DNA of 64,000 nt from Streptomyces flaveus (GTDB lineage Bacteria; Actinomycetota; Actinomycetes; Streptomycetales; Streptomycetaceae), in NCBI RefSeq assembly GCF_014647675.1, contig NZ_BMPQ01000027.1:6186-70185 (forward strand). The letters are read 5' to 3'. Positions 1 to 8,907 of the stretch are shown piece after piece; the first letter of the stretch is position 1, and each line of letters opens with the position of its first letter. The notes under the pieces are model-generated. The model was not told the DNA's origin. It worked only from the letters and a program-made list of their open reading frames with translations, and searched no databases. The translations under genes and the position numbers were made by a program.

Positions 1-3
1 CGT

Positions 4-111
4 CTATCGGCGTACGAGCGCGGCGACGAACCCCTGGGCGACGCCGTCCTCGTCGTTGGAGGGCGCACGGTGGCGCGCGGCTGCCAGGACGTCCGGGTGG
101 GCGTTGGCCAT
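4..111 (-). pseudogene. C-terminal relic of a Cof-type HAD hydrolase
   Basis: The reverse strand encodes 35 residues from an ATG at 111, beginning MANAHPDVLAAA and containing SNDEDGVA. This matches the last motif of Cof-type HAD phosphatases (usual form AMxNAHPxV...SNDEDGVA). The family is normally about 260-280 residues long and everything upstream of this tail is missing. The reading frame continues a little upstream, but only into the end of the dehydrogenase gene. The piece lies directly after the stop of the ABC operon's dehydrogenase. I read it as a leftover from a deletion. A short functional peptide is possible but unlikely. Confidence 0.5.
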
Positions 112-127
112 GGCGTAGAGATACAGG

Positions 128-1117
128 TCAGGGCAGCACGACGATCTTCCGTCCCTGGCCGGCTGCGAACCGGTCCAGTGCCTGCGGGTACTCCGTCAGC
201 GGCAGGCGGTGGCTGATGAAGACCTGGGGATCGAGTACCCCGGTGGCGAACAGTTCCGCCGCGCGCTCGTAGCTGTGCAGGACGGCCATGGAGCCGGTGA
301 TAGTGATCTCCTGGTTGTAGATGCGGTACGGCGAAATGGTGGCCGTGGTCGCGTAGTCGGAGACCCCGAACTGCAGAAAGGTGCCGGCCTTGGCGACCCG
401 TTCCAGGCCGTCCTGGATGGCGGCGGCATTGCCGGTCGCGTCGACCACCACGTCCCAGCCACCCGGTCGTCCCAACTCCTCGGCAGAGAGCGCAGCTTGG
501 GAACAGCCCAGCTTCTCTGCCGTCGCCAGCCGCTTCGGGTTGACGTCGACGACCTCCACCGATGCGGCACCGGTGCGCTTGGCCAGCTCCAGCATCATCA
601 GGCCCATCGTCCCGCTGCCGTAGATCAGCACATGCGAGCCGAGCCTGCTGTTGAGCACGTCGTAGCCACGCACGGCGCAGGACAGCGGCTCGATCAGCGC
701 CGCGTCCTGGACGTCCACGTGGTCCGGCAGTCGTACGCAGTTGGCGACGGGCGCCACGGCGTACTCGGCGGCGCCGCCGGCCACGCTCACACCGATCGCC
801 TGCCATCGGTCGCAGAGGTTGTTGCGTCCCGCCCGGCAGGAGCGGCACTCGTTGCAGTACAGCGAGGGGTCCACGGCGACCCGGTCGCCGATCGCGAGTT
901 CGGTGACCTCGCTGCCGAGGCCCACGACCTCCCCGGCGAACTCGTGGCCCGGAACGACCGGCAGGGTCGGTGCGAACTCGCCCTGCAGGATGTGCAGATC
1001 GGTCCCGCACAGCCCGCAGGCCGCCACATCGACCACGACCTCGCGCGGTCCGGGAGCGGGGTCGGGCACCGTGGTGACGGTGACCTTGCCGGGGGCTTCG
1101 ATGACAGCGGCTTTCAC
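128..1117 (-). CDS. Zinc-dependent polyol/sugar alcohol dehydrogenase (MDR family)
   Basis: Protein of 329 residues with the full medium-chain dehydrogenase layout. Catalytic zinc ligands are visible at Cys34 (ACGLCGTD) and His58-Glu59 (GHE). The structural zinc lobe has Cys88, Cys91, Cys94 and Cys102. A Rossmann motif (YGSGTMG) follows near residue 168. It should oxidise a sugar alcohol with NAD(P). The GTG start overlaps the permease stop by four bases (GTGA) and has GGGAG seven bases upstream, so it is the last gene of the ABC operon. That position, together with a mannitol/sorbitol-type binding protein, suggests it oxidises the imported polyol. The exact substrate cannot be read from the sequence. 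The same frame stays open upstream of this start, but that part is the permease read out of frame. Confidence 0.9.
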   Translation of the reverse strand: MKAAVIEAPGKVTVTTVPDPAPGPREVVVDVAACGLCGTDLHILQGEFAPTLPVVPGHEFAGEVVGLGSEVTELAIGDRVAVDPSLYCNECRSCRAGRNNLCDRWQAIGVSVAGGAAEYAVAPVANCVRLPDHVDVQDAALIEPLSCAVRGYDVLNSRLGSHVLIYGSGTMGLMMLELAKRTGAASVEVVDVNPKRLATAEKLGCSQAALSAEELGRPGGWDVVVDATGNAAAIQDGLERVAKAGTFLQFGVSDYATTATISPYRIYNQEITITGSMAVLHSYERAAELFATGVLDPQVFISHRLPLTEYPQALDRFAAGQGRKIVVLP

Positions 1118-2007
1118 TTGACGGCTCCCAGGGACAGGCCGCGGACGAGTTTGTCCTGGGCGGCGAAGCCGGCGATGAGGACGGGCAGGGAGACCAGGGT
1201 GGCCGCGGCGCACAGCCGGGCCAGGAAGAGGCCTTCGTTGGTGATGAAGCCGACCAGGAACACCGGGGCGGTGGAGGCCTGGGTGGCGGTGAGGTTGACG
1301 GCGAACATGAACTCGTTCCAGCTGAAGATGAAGCAGATCAGCGAGGTGGCGGCGAGTCCGGGCATGGCGATCGGTGCGACGACCCGCCACAGCACGGTGA
1401 GCAGGCCCGCGCCGTCGACCTCGGCGGCCTCCAGGATCTCCTTGGGGACCTCGGCGAGGAAGGAACGCATCATCCAGATCGCGATCGGCAGGTTCATCGC
1501 GGTGTACAGGACGATCAGCGTCCAGACGTTGTCCAGCATCCCGACCTCTTTGACGATCATGTAGACCGGGAGCAGGGCCGCGATCGCGGGGAGGAACTTG
1601 GTGGACAGGAAGAAGAACATCACGTCGGTCCACTTCTCGACCGGCTTGATGGACAGCGCGTAGGCCGTCGGCACCGCCAGGGCGAGCACCAGCAGCGTCG
1701 AAATCACGCTGGCCATGGCCGAGTTGAGGAGGAAGGGGGTGATGTCCCGGCTGAACAGCAGTTCGTACTGGTCGGTGGTGAGCGCGGCCAGCGGGGTGGG
1801 CGGGTTGGTCGCGGCGTCGGCCTCCTGGTGGAAGGAGGTGAGCACCATCCAGGCCACCGGGGCGAAGAACGCCAGGGTGGCGAGCCAGGCGACGAACGTC
1901 CACAGCGGCGACAACCTGGGCGCACCACCGTGCTCACCCTGCCGGTCGCGGCGGCGGATCAGTTTCCTGATCCCTGCTCCGGGTGCGGGGAGGGCTGCGT
2001 GGGTCAT
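1114..2007 (-). CDS. Carbohydrate ABC transporter permease (MalG/SmoG type)
   Basis: Protein of 297 residues with about six membrane segments and the conserved cytoplasmic EAA loop (EAAEVDGAGLLTVLWRVVAP, near residues 190-210) that docks the ATPase. It is the second inner-membrane permease of a CUT1-family sugar importer. The start ATG overlaps the stop of the first permease (ATGA) with GGAG eight bases upstream, so translation is coupled. No ATP-binding gene lies in the operon. In Streptomyces such importers commonly share the MsiK ATPase encoded elsewhere, which is the probable arrangement here. Confidence 0.93.
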   Translation of the reverse strand: MTHAALPAPGAGIRKLIRRRDRQGEHGGAPRLSPLWTFVAWLATLAFFAPVAWMVLTSFHQEADAATNPPTPLAALTTDQYELLFSRDITPFLLNSAMASVISTLLVLALAVPTAYALSIKPVEKWTDVMFFFLSTKFLPAIAALLPVYMIVKEVGMLDNVWTLIVLYTAMNLPIAIWMMRSFLAEVPKEILEAAEVDGAGLLTVLWRVVAPIAMPGLAATSLICFIFSWNEFMFAVNLTATQASTAPVFLVGFITNEGLFLARLCAAATLVSLPVLIAGFAAQDKLVRGLSLGAVK

Positions 2008-2963
2008 CGGGATATCTCCTCGCGGAACAGGGATGCGATGGTGCGCAGCGCGAAGGTCGCGATCACGATCGAGCCGAGGACGACGACGACTCCGGCGGCG
2101 GCCGCCTCGCCGTACTCGTACTTGCGGAACATGGTCAGGTAGATCTCGTAGGGCAGGTTGGTGGTCTGCTTGCCGGGGCCGCCCTGGGTGATGCTGTAGA
2201 CCGCGTCGAAGGTCTGCACGACGTAGATGGTGCCGAGCAGGATGCCCAGCTCCAGGTACTGGCGCAGGTGCGGCAGCGTGATGTGGCGGAAGGTCGCCAG
2301 GGGGGAGGCCCCGTCGACGCGGGCCGCCTCCAGGACGTCACCGGGCTGCGCCTGCAGGCCGGCCAGCAGGATCAGCATCATGAACGGGGTCCACTGCCAC
2401 ACCAGGGAGATCACCACGGCCGGCATCGGGTAGGACGAAATCCAGTCGATGGTGGGGCCGTTGTCGGCGCCGAAGAGGCGGTAGACGGCGTTGAGGGTGC
2501 CGTTGAGCAGGCCGTAGTCGGGGTTGTAGAGGGCGTGCTTCCACAACAGGGAGGCGGCGACCGGCATGACCAGGAACGGGGCGATGAGCAGGGTGCGGGC
2601 CAGGCCGCGGCCGACGAACCTGCGGTCCAGCAGCAGCGCCAGGCCCAGGCCGAACAGCACGCTGATGAGGACCACCGATGCGGTGAGTACGACGGTGTTG
2701 AGCACCGCCGTGCGCAGCCGCTCGTCGGAGAAGACGAACGTGAAGTTGGACAGGCCCACAAAGCGCCGGTCTCCCGGCCTGAGGATGTTCCAGTGGAAGG
2801 TGGAGATGACGAGGGTGGCCACAAAGGGCAGTTGCGTCACGACGATGGTGAAGATCAGCGCCGGCAGCAGCGGGATGCGCCGCCGCCACTTGTTGATGCC
2901 GGTGGGCTTGCGGGTACGCACGGGTGGCGGTGTGGTCTTGGGTGCAGCGGTGAGCGTGGTCAT
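2004..2963 (-). CDS. Carbohydrate ABC transporter permease (MalF/SmoF type)
   Basis: Protein of 319 residues from the ATG at 2963, preceded by AAGGA. The frame is open 29 codons further upstream, but that part has no ribosome site and no family similarity. About six membrane helices are visible, beginning near residue 30 after a basic, proline-rich tail. An EAA loop (EAARVDGASPLATFRHITLP) lies near residues 220-240. It forms the heterodimeric channel with the downstream permease. An 83-base gap separates it from the binding-protein gene, a common arrangement that lets the binding protein be made in excess. Confidence 0.93.
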   Translation of the reverse strand: MTTLTAAPKTTPPPVRTRKPTGINKWRRRIPLLPALIFTIVVTQLPFVATLVISTFHWNILRPGDRRFVGLSNFTFVFSDERLRTAVLNTVVLTASVVLISVLFGLGLALLLDRRFVGRGLARTLLIAPFLVMPVAASLLWKHALYNPDYGLLNGTLNAVYRLFGADNGPTIDWISSYPMPAVVISLVWQWTPFMMLILLAGLQAQPGDVLEAARVDGASPLATFRHITLPHLRQYLELGILLGTIYVVQTFDAVYSITQGGPGKQTTNLPYEIYLTMFRKYEYGEAAAAGVVVVLGSIVIATFALRTIASLFREEISR

Positions 2964-3046
2964 GGACTGTCCTTGGCCGGTGACGGCCGGGTAGGGGAGA
3001 CGGTGCCGTGCCCGGCCGGCGCCATGGCCGGCCGGGCGTCCAAGGG

Positions 3047-4399
3047 TCACTTCTGCTTCTTGGCGACTTCCTCGGCGAGCTTCTGGCCGTCGCTGAGCGC
3101 CTTGTCCACGCTGGTCTTTCCGGCGATGGCCGCGGAGATCTCCTGGGTCACCTTGGTGCCCAGGTCCTGGAACTCGGGGACGGCCACGAACTGGATCCCC
3201 ACCGTCGGCCTGGGCTGCACACCCGGGTCGGACGGGTTGGCCTGCTGGATGGACTGCAAGGTGACGTCACCGAACGCCGCGGACGCCTTGGCGTACTCGG
3301 GGTTCGCATACGTGCTGGCCCGCTTGCCGGCCGGCACCCGCGACCAGCCCAGCTCCTCGCCGACCAGCTCCTCGTACTCCTTGCTGGAGGCCCACAGCAT
3401 GAACTTCGAGGCCGCGTCCGCCTTCTTGGTGGTCTTGGGCATCGCCCACGCCCAGGCCCACAGCCAGCCACTGTTGGCGGTCTCGACCGTCGGGGCGTAC
3501 GCGTAGCCGACCTTGCCGGCCACCTTGCTGGACTTGGGGTCCTCCAACGACCCGGCCGCACTGGTCGCGTCGTACCACATCGCGACCTTGCCCTGACTCA
3601 TCGCGTTCAGACACTCGGTGAACCCGGCCTGCGACGCGCCCGCCTCACCGTGCTTCTTCACCAGGTCGACGTAGAAGTTCGTCGCCTCCTTGAACTTCGG
3701 GCTGTTGACCTGCGCCTTCCAGTCCTCGGTGAACCAGGTGCCGCCGAAGGTGTTCACCATGGTGGTCAGCGGCGCCCCCAGCTCGCCCCAGCCGGCCAGA
3801 CCACGCAGGCAGATGCCCTTCATCCCCGGCCGGGCGCCGTCCACCTTCGCGGCGATGGCGGCGACCTGCTGCCAGGTCGGCTTTTCGGGCATCGTGATGC
3901 CCTTCTGCGCCATGACCTCCTTGTTGTACATCAGGAAGGACGACTCGCCGTAGAACGGCAGTGCGTACAGCTTGCCGTCCTCACCGGACAGCGACTTGAC
4001 CATCGGCTTGAGCAGATCGGCCTTGTCGAAGCTCTTGTCCTTGTCGGCGTAGGAGCCCAGCTCCTGCAGCCAGCCGTTCTGCTCCCAGATCGGCACCTCG
4101 TACGCGCCGATGGTCGCCACGTCGTACTGGCCGGCCTGGGTGGCGATGTCCTGGGTGACTTTGTCCCGCAGCTCGTTCTCCGGAAGGATCGTGAAGTTCA
4201 CCTTGATCCCGGTGTCCTTCGTGAACGTGCTCTTCGTCAGTTTCGCGATGTCCTCCATCTGCGGATTGCCGACCATCAGCACATTGATGCTCTCGCCGTC
4301 ACCGGAGCTCGAGGAGCCGCCCGCCCCGCTACAGGCGACCAGCAGTGAGCTTGCGGCCGTGGCCGTGGCGATGACATGGATCATTCTTCGTGTGCGCAT
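3047..4399 (-). CDS. Sorbitol/mannitol-type sugar-binding lipoprotein of ABC transporter
   Basis: Protein of 450 residues with a lipoprotein signal: a short basic start, a hydrophobic stretch and the lipobox LLVAC, so Cys23 would be lipidated and anchor the protein outside the membrane. The mature part is a cluster-B solute-binding protein of the CUT1 family. Segments such as DIATQAGQYDV and the IGAYEVPIWEQNGW motif resemble polyol-binding SmoE/MtlE proteins. It is the first structural gene of the operon, and GGAG lies seven bases before the ATG. The ligand is inferred to be a polyol from this resemblance and from the dehydrogenase at the operon end. Confidence 0.88.
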   Translation of the reverse strand: MRTRRMIHVIATATAASSLLVACSGAGGSSSSGDGESINVLMVGNPQMEDIAKLTKSTFTKDTGIKVNFTILPENELRDKVTQDIATQAGQYDVATIGAYEVPIWEQNGWLQELGSYADKDKSFDKADLLKPMVKSLSGEDGKLYALPFYGESSFLMYNKEVMAQKGITMPEKPTWQQVAAIAAKVDGARPGMKGICLRGLAGWGELGAPLTTMVNTFGGTWFTEDWKAQVNSPKFKEATNFYVDLVKKHGEAGASQAGFTECLNAMSQGKVAMWYDATSAAGSLEDPKSSKVAGKVGYAYAPTVETANSGWLWAWAWAMPKTTKKADAASKFMLWASSKEYEELVGEELGWSRVPAGKRASTYANPEYAKASAAFGDVTLQSIQQANPSDPGVQPRPTVGIQFVAVPEFQDLGTKVTQEISAAIAGKTSVDKALSDGQKLAEEVAKKQK

Positions 4400-4479
4400 G
4401 ACTGACTCCAGGAGTGTTCGAGGGCATGGGGAACCAGGACCCCGGCCTTACGGGGTGGAATGGGGAGATGAACTGCGGC

Positions 4480-5241
4480 TCAGGCCTGGATGACCTGGGG
4501 ACCCAGCAGTGCGTAGCGGTGGGCCTCGGAACTGTGCAGCCCCGTGTCGGTGACGATGGCTTCAAAATCCGTCACGTCAGCGAATCGGCAGAAGCTCATG
4601 GCGCCGAATTTCGCATGGACGCCGGAGAACACCCGGCGTTTGGCGACCCGCATGACCTCGGCCTTCACCTCACTGACCGCGGGATCAGGGGTGGTGAGTC
4701 CGTACTCGCGGGAGATGCCGTTCGCGCCGACGTACGCCAGGTCGATGGCGAAGTCGGACAGCATGCGGGTCGCCCAGTGGTCGACCGTGGCCAGCGTCCC
4801 GCCACGCACCCTGCCGCCGAGCAGCAGCACGGTGATGTTCTGGGCGGAGGCCAGGTCCGATGCGGTGGCCAGCGAGGAGGTGACCACGGTCAGTGGACGC
4901 TCGCGGGGGAGGGCGGCGGCGATGAGTTGCGGGGTGTAGCCCTCGTCGATGTAGACGGTCTCGGCGTCCCCGAGCAGCGCGGCTGCGGCGGCCGCGATCC
5001 GGGACTTCTCGGGGACGTGCTCGGTCGTACGGAAGGCGAGCGTGGTCTCGAAGCCCGCGCTCTCCACGGGATGGGCACCGCCGTGCGTACGCCGGACCAG
5101 CCCTTGCGCCTCCAGCAGGTTCAGATCACGCCTCACGGTCTCCTTGGAGACCCCGAGTTCGGCGGCGAGCTTTCCTACGTCCACGGATCCGGAACGGCGT
5201 GCCGTTTCCAGAATTCCGCGTCTTCGTTCCTCGGCGTCCAC
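4480..5241 (-). CDS. DeoR/GlpR-family transcriptional regulator
   Basis: Protein of 253 residues. The N-terminal DeoR winged helix-turn-helix spans about residues 3-56 (LAAELGVSKETVRRDLNLLE, followed by RRTHGGA). The C-terminal DeoR sensor domain has the ribose-5-phosphate isomerase-like fold that binds phosphosugars (IDEGYTPQLIAAAL, then VDHWATRM). The GTG start has GGAGG eight bases upstream. It sits 80 bases upstream of the binding-protein gene on the same strand and probably controls the polyol import operon together with itself. No clear operator palindrome is visible in the leader. Confidence 0.9.
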   Translation of the reverse strand: MDAEERRRGILETARRSGSVDVGKLAAELGVSKETVRRDLNLLEAQGLVRRTHGGAHPVESAGFETTLAFRTTEHVPEKSRIAAAAAALLGDAETVYIDEGYTPQLIAAALPRERPLTVVTSSLATASDLASAQNITVLLLGGRVRGGTLATVDHWATRMLSDFAIDLAYVGANGISREYGLTTPDPAVSEVKAEVMRVAKRRVFSGVHAKFGAMSFCRFADVTDFEAIVTDTGLHSSEAHRYALLGPQVIQA

Positions 5242-5811
5242 GGCGACACCTCCGTTTCACGGCTCTGGGCGCTGTACCCGCGCCGACTGTTTCCCGGAGC
5301 CTGGCCCGATCGGGCTCTGGTGGCCCAATTTCTACAAGGGGATTGCCCTTGCTGACCAGGTTCGTCGTAATGCAGTTGATGACCGAATGTGCCCGTATTT
5401 CGGAGTGCGGATCCCCTGGATGATGCGGTGGCGGGTTCCGCAGGGCGGGAGGCTGCTGCCCGCTCGACGACGGCTGTGTGCCCGTTCGCTGCCCGTTCTT
5501 CCGGACGGATCCGGACACGTGGCCGGGATCATGCGTGGGCATCCGGTCACCTGCGGGGTCGGCTGATGCGCGCGGCGCAGCGACGGAGCACGGAAATGAG
5601 TGCGGCCCGCTGCGCGTCAGGGACGCGGCGGGCCGCGGTGGATGTGCAACCGGGTCGGAGGGCAGAGCAGCGCATCGGCTGAACTGGGGTGTTGCAACGC
5701 CTGGAACCCGGGCCGGGCGGAGTCCGCCCGGGGAGTGTCATGAGTGGACAGGGCCCCGCCCCTGCGCCGGTCGTCGGCACAGAGGCGGGACTCCAGTGAT
5801 TCGCGGGCCTG
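5242..5811. other. Gene-poor interval with one hairpin
   Basis: No convincing gene is present between the DeoR regulator and the membrane-protein gene; open frames here lack family similarity and ribosome sites. The promoter of the DeoR-ABC operon should lie in the first 100-150 bases. A hairpin is present at 5713-5731. Confidence 0.6.
5713..5731. terminator. Hairpin downstream of the 5812-6747 gene
   Basis: Perfect 9-bp inverted repeat CCGGGCGGA / TCCGCCCGG around one G, about 80 bases past the stop of the reverse-strand gene at 5812. It lacks a T-tract, which is usual for high-GC actinomycete terminators. Confidence 0.45.
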
Positions 5812-6747
5812 TCAGACCCGGTCGAGGATCATGTCCATCTCGTCGATGAACGCCTGGTCGGGCTCGGGCTGGGGGTCATCGCCGTTCTGGCGGGCGTACG
5901 AGGCGGTCGCGGAGTTCTCCGCCGCGACCTCGACGGCGTTGCGGTCGCCGGCCTGCTCGAAGGCCCGCTGCAGGGCGGTTTGGCCGAGCGTCATCATCTG
6001 GACCATGGCACGGTTGGCCTGCTGCCGCACGCCGGCCTCCTGGGCGGCATCGGCGTTGGCCCGCTGGCGGTCGATGAGCTCCGTGGCCAGGATCAGCAGG
6101 TTGACGCCCCACACGATGCCCACCATGGCCCCGGCGGCGCCGACTCCGGTAACGCCGGTAGCCGCCAGGATCAGGCCGCCGATGATCGCGGTGCCGCCCA
6201 GGAGCACGGTACGGGTGAACTGGGTGCCGGTCGGATGGGCGAGGCAGCGGTCGCGGCAGTCCGCACCGAGTTTGTCGTCGTTGTTGGCGAACAGCGCCGC
6301 GGTCATGTCCTGGAGCTTGCGGTCGTTTTCACTGGTCCCGAAGTCCGCGCCGGCTATCTCGTTGCGGAACTTCTCGGCCTCTGCCTTCATCTTCGGGATG
6401 TCGGTGTCCAGGTTCCAGCCGGTGACCTGCCGGGACACCTCGTTGGCCTCCGCGAACGCCGCGTCGACGTCGGCCTTTTCCGCGGTGCCGGGCTCCTGCT
6501 TGAGGGCGGTGAGGTCCATCTGGAGTTCGACGTCGTTGAAGTTGTCGAAGAAGGCGACGCTCGTGCCGTCCCCGTTCACGACGTACTCCAAGTCCTCTCC
6601 GGCGGCCTTCGCGGAGTCGGGCCTGATCAGCACGTAGGCGAGGACCGCCAACGCGGTGATGCCGATGGTGACCAGCAGGAGGGTGCGGTTGCGTCGCCGG
6701 CGGTGCGAGGGGGCTGGCTGGGCAGGGGGAACTGCAAGAGTGCTCAT
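5812..6747 (-). CDS. Uncharacterised membrane protein with two hydrophobic regions
   Basis: Protein of 311 residues that I do not recognise. A proline-rich, arginine-rich tail (PSHRRRRNR) is followed by a membrane helix at about residues 22-42. A polar region of about 135 residues, presumably outside the membrane, ends in a closely spaced cysteine pair (GADCRDRC). A long glycine/alanine-rich hydrophobic stretch near residues 178-215 could be one or two helices. The tail is helical, rich in Ala/Gln and acidic at its end (QPEPDQAFIDEMDMILDRV). The ATG at 6747 has GGAAG six bases upstream and starts the conserved-looking part; the frame runs further upstream without a ribosome site. It appears to be a single-gene transcript. 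Confidence 0.75.
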   Translation of the reverse strand: MSTLAVPPAQPAPSHRRRRNRTLLLVTIGITALAVLAYVLIRPDSAKAAGEDLEYVVNGDGTSVAFFDNFNDVELQMDLTALKQEPGTAEKADVDAAFAEANEVSRQVTGWNLDTDIPKMKAEAEKFRNEIAGADFGTSENDRKLQDMTAALFANNDDKLGADCRDRCLAHPTGTQFTRTVLLGGTAIIGGLILAATGVTGVGAAGAMVGIVWGVNLLILATELIDRQRANADAAQEAGVRQQANRAMVQMMTLGQTALQRAFEQAGDRNAVEVAAENSATASYARQNGDDPQPEPDQAFIDEMDMILDRV

Positions 6748-7452
6748 TCGGCTTCCTTTTTCGGGGCACCGGATGGTGCCACGGAGTTGGGGGGAAGGAC
6801 GCTGATGGCTTGTATATGTCTGGCCGAAGCGGGATTCGACAGCGGAATTCGACGATGAGGGTGCGGCTGCCCCGGGCATGAGGGGACGGATGAAATCCGC
6901 CTCCCGAGCCCGCGATGTGGTCAGCCGCGTCGGAACGTGCCACCTACATGGGTCCTTGGCTTTCGGGCGCGGGATCCGGCCGCGCCATCCGAATGCCCCT
7001 GGTATGGGGCCGTTGGACCTGAGGTGTGCCTTCTGGGAGAAGTCTCATCGATCGGGAGCGCTCGCCGACAGAGTCAAATATCCCGAGTCGGTTGCCCGTT
7101 TGAGGGGAGTTACCGAGCGCGATCCGCCCATACGGGCCGATTCTGCCCGGGATTCAGCCCGAGGCAGAGCCTTTCGGCTCTGCCTCAACCTGCCGATTGC
7201 TCCATGCGACGGGGTTTTGTGCCCTTCTTGTGGTGAGTGGGTCGTGTACGCCTCGCTTGACGAAAGAGACAGAGGGCCCCCGTCCCAGCCATCCGTTCCA
7301 GGCCGTCGGTGTCTCCGCTGGTCAGAGCCCGTTCCAGCATTCCAGCGTCCCGTAGTGACCGCCTTTTGTGGCGGACGGGACGGATCGCGGAACAAGCTGC
7401 GGTCGTCCAAGCAGCCCGCTGGACGACCCACTTCCGCACCATGGAGATCTCG
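6748..7452. other. 705-base interval without a protein gene; contains a strong hairpin
   Basis: This gap separates two divergent genes, on the reverse strand at 6747 and the forward strand at 7453. None of the open frames in it have credible starts or codon bias. The only clear structure is the hairpin at 7161-7186. The length leaves room for an untranslated small RNA or a long leader. Confidence 0.5.
7161..7186. terminator. Strong isolated hairpin
   Basis: Perfect 11-bp arms GAGGCAGAGCC / GGCTCTGCCTC enclose a TTTC loop. No protein gene ends next to it on either strand: it lies upstream of both flanking genes. It could end an unannotated RNA or act in the leader of the gene at 7453. Confidence 0.5.
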
Positions 7453-7974
7453 ATGCGTTCGCGCCTTGCCACCCGTTCCGCCCGCCTCGCCCTGGCCGCA
7501 GCCGCGGCGGCTGTCCTCACCGCAACCGCAACCGCCACCGCAACCGCCGACAGCGGAAGCAACACCGTGCAGGCCTGCGGAACCAACGACCTGACCTTCA
7601 CGGTCAGCTCGGAGACGCAGGCGGGTGGCTACCTCCTCGTCACCGCCAAGGCCAAGTCCGGCGTCACCTGCTACCTGGAGGGCGTCTTCCCCTCCGCGTC
7701 CTTCGGCTCCGCCGCCGACACCCAGGTGTCGCCCGCCGAGCAGGGCGTCAGCGACAACGTCACTCTCTCCGGGGCCACCGCCGCCTACGCCGGCATCAAC
7801 CCCAAGCCCACCAACGACGACAACGGCAGGCAGTTCGACCTGCTCCACCTCTCCGTCCAAGGCGACGAGACCAACGCCATCACCCTCGACCTCCCCCACA
7901 CCGTCACGGTCGACAGGCCCATCGCCACCAACTGGCACGCTGACCCCGCCGACGCCGTTCCTTTCCCCAGCTGA
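7453..7974 (+). CDS. Secreted DUF4232-like protein
   Basis: Protein of 173 residues. An upstream in-frame ATG exists at 7441, but GGAG at 7443-7446 is spaced six bases from the ATG at 7453, so I chose the latter. A Sec signal peptide covers about residues 1-33: RSRLATRSAR, a long alanine stretch, then a run of Ala-Thr repeats. The mature part resembles DUF4232, a beta-sandwich domain of exported actinobacterial proteins. Two cysteines (VQACGTNDL and VTCYLEG) could form the usual disulphide. No lipobox is present, so it is probably released or held in the wall. Its function is unknown. Confidence 0.75.
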   Translation: MRSRLATRSARLALAAAAAAVLTATATATATADSGSNTVQACGTNDLTFTVSSETQAGGYLLVTAKAKSGVTCYLEGVFPSASFGSAADTQVSPAEQGVSDNVTLSGATAAYAGINPKPTNDDNGRQFDLLHLSVQGDETNAITLDLPHTVTVDRPIATNWHADPADAVPFPS

Positions 7975-8285
7975 CCTCCGCGCCGGGCGCCTTCACCTCG
8001 CCCGTCGACAGCAGCGTCACCTGCCGGCGGGCCGGCGTAGCCCGCCTCCTGCCCTGGTGACGAGCCCGCACCCGCCGCCCCCGGCCGACGGACACACCGC
8101 CGGCCGGGGGCGGCGTCAGTCGGTAGAGATGGCCGACGCCGGTGAGTGCCTTGCCCGTGCCGGCCGGTACATGGGGAGACCCTTCGCCCGGATCGCGGGT
8201 GACGTGACGCCGTACCGGGAGTGAAGCGGGGGACTGACCGGAACAGGAACCGTATCTCCGTGTATGGGCGTTTTACGGTGCCCTG
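7975..8285. other. 311-base interval with terminator and a doubtful 31-codon frame
   Basis: The interval holds the terminator at 8073-8115. A short frame at 8129-8224 (starting MADAGECLARAG) has no good ribosome site and no similarity I recognise, so I do not call it a gene. The remaining 60 bases should carry the promoter of the gene at 8286. Confidence 0.4.
8073..8115 (+). terminator. Terminator of the DUF4232-like gene
   Basis: Perfect 14-bp arms CGCCGCCCCCGGCC / GGCCGGGGGCGGCG separated by 15 bases, about 100 bases past the stop at 7974. No T-tract, as is usual in this GC range. Confidence 0.6.
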
Positions 8286-8885
8286 ATGCGACTTGTTTCT
8301 AGGTGGGCCCTGCTCTCGTCGGGGTGCGCGCCCGTCCTGCTGGCCGGAGGCTGGGCGATCGCGGCGGTGTTGGAGGGGCCTGCCTACGACCCCGCCACCC
8401 AGACGATCAGTGTCCTGGCGGCGTACGGGGCCGCCGGATTCTGGGTGGTGACCGGAGGGCTGCTCGCCCTGGGCGTCTGCCACCTGCTGACCGCCTGGGG
8501 GCTGCGTGCGGCCGCACTCGCCGGGCGTGTGGCGCTGGCCGGCGGGGGAGCGGCGACACTGGGCGTTGCATTGGTCCCCGCACCGAGTAGTGGGGGGTCT
8601 CTGCGGCACGGTTTCATTGCCGGGGTCGGATTCGCTCTCCTGGCGGTGTGGCCGGTCCTGGCCGCCGATCGTAGAACGGGCACGCCTTGGGGACTTCGGC
8701 CCGCGCCCTCGCTCGCGGCGACCGCATTGATGACGGTCGGCGCGGCATGGTTCCTGCTCGAACTGCACCGCCACGGTGCCCCGGGCGTCGCCGAACGCGT
8801 GGTGACCTGTATCCAGTCCCTCTGGCCCTTCGTGGTCGTCGCTTCCTGCGTCCGCCACGCTGACGACGACGGGCCTGCGATGTGA
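8286..8885 (+). CDS. DUF998-like multi-pass membrane protein
   Basis: Protein of 199 residues with about six hydrophobic helices, small loops and a short charged tail (RHADDDGPAM). The first two helices with the PAYDPATQTISVLA loop between them match DUF998 membrane proteins, which are widespread in actinobacteria and have no assigned function. The family is normally about 200-220 residues, so the gene looks complete. There is only a weak ribosome site before the ATG. It stands alone and runs toward the truncated isomerase relic. Confidence 0.7.
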   Translation: MRLVSRWALLSSGCAPVLLAGGWAIAAVLEGPAYDPATQTISVLAAYGAAGFWVVTGGLLALGVCHLLTAWGLRAAALAGRVALAGGGAATLGVALVPAPSSGGSLRHGFIAGVGFALLAVWPVLAADRRTGTPWGLRPAPSLAATALMTVGAAWFLLELHRHGAPGVAERVVTCIQSLWPFVVVASCVRHADDDGPAM

Positions 8886-8907
8886 CTCCCGCGATGTGAG
8901 GGACGAA

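Noticed and set aside
128..1903. A 591-codon frame that would extend the dehydrogenase N-terminally
   Set aside because: The extra part is the permease gene read in another frame; the dehydrogenase fold starts at the GTG at 1117 with its own ribosome site.
4480..5241. Lipid or phosphotransferase regulator instead of DeoR
   Set aside because: The helix-turn-helix and sensor-domain motifs are clearly DeoR/GlpR type, and the context is a polyol importer.
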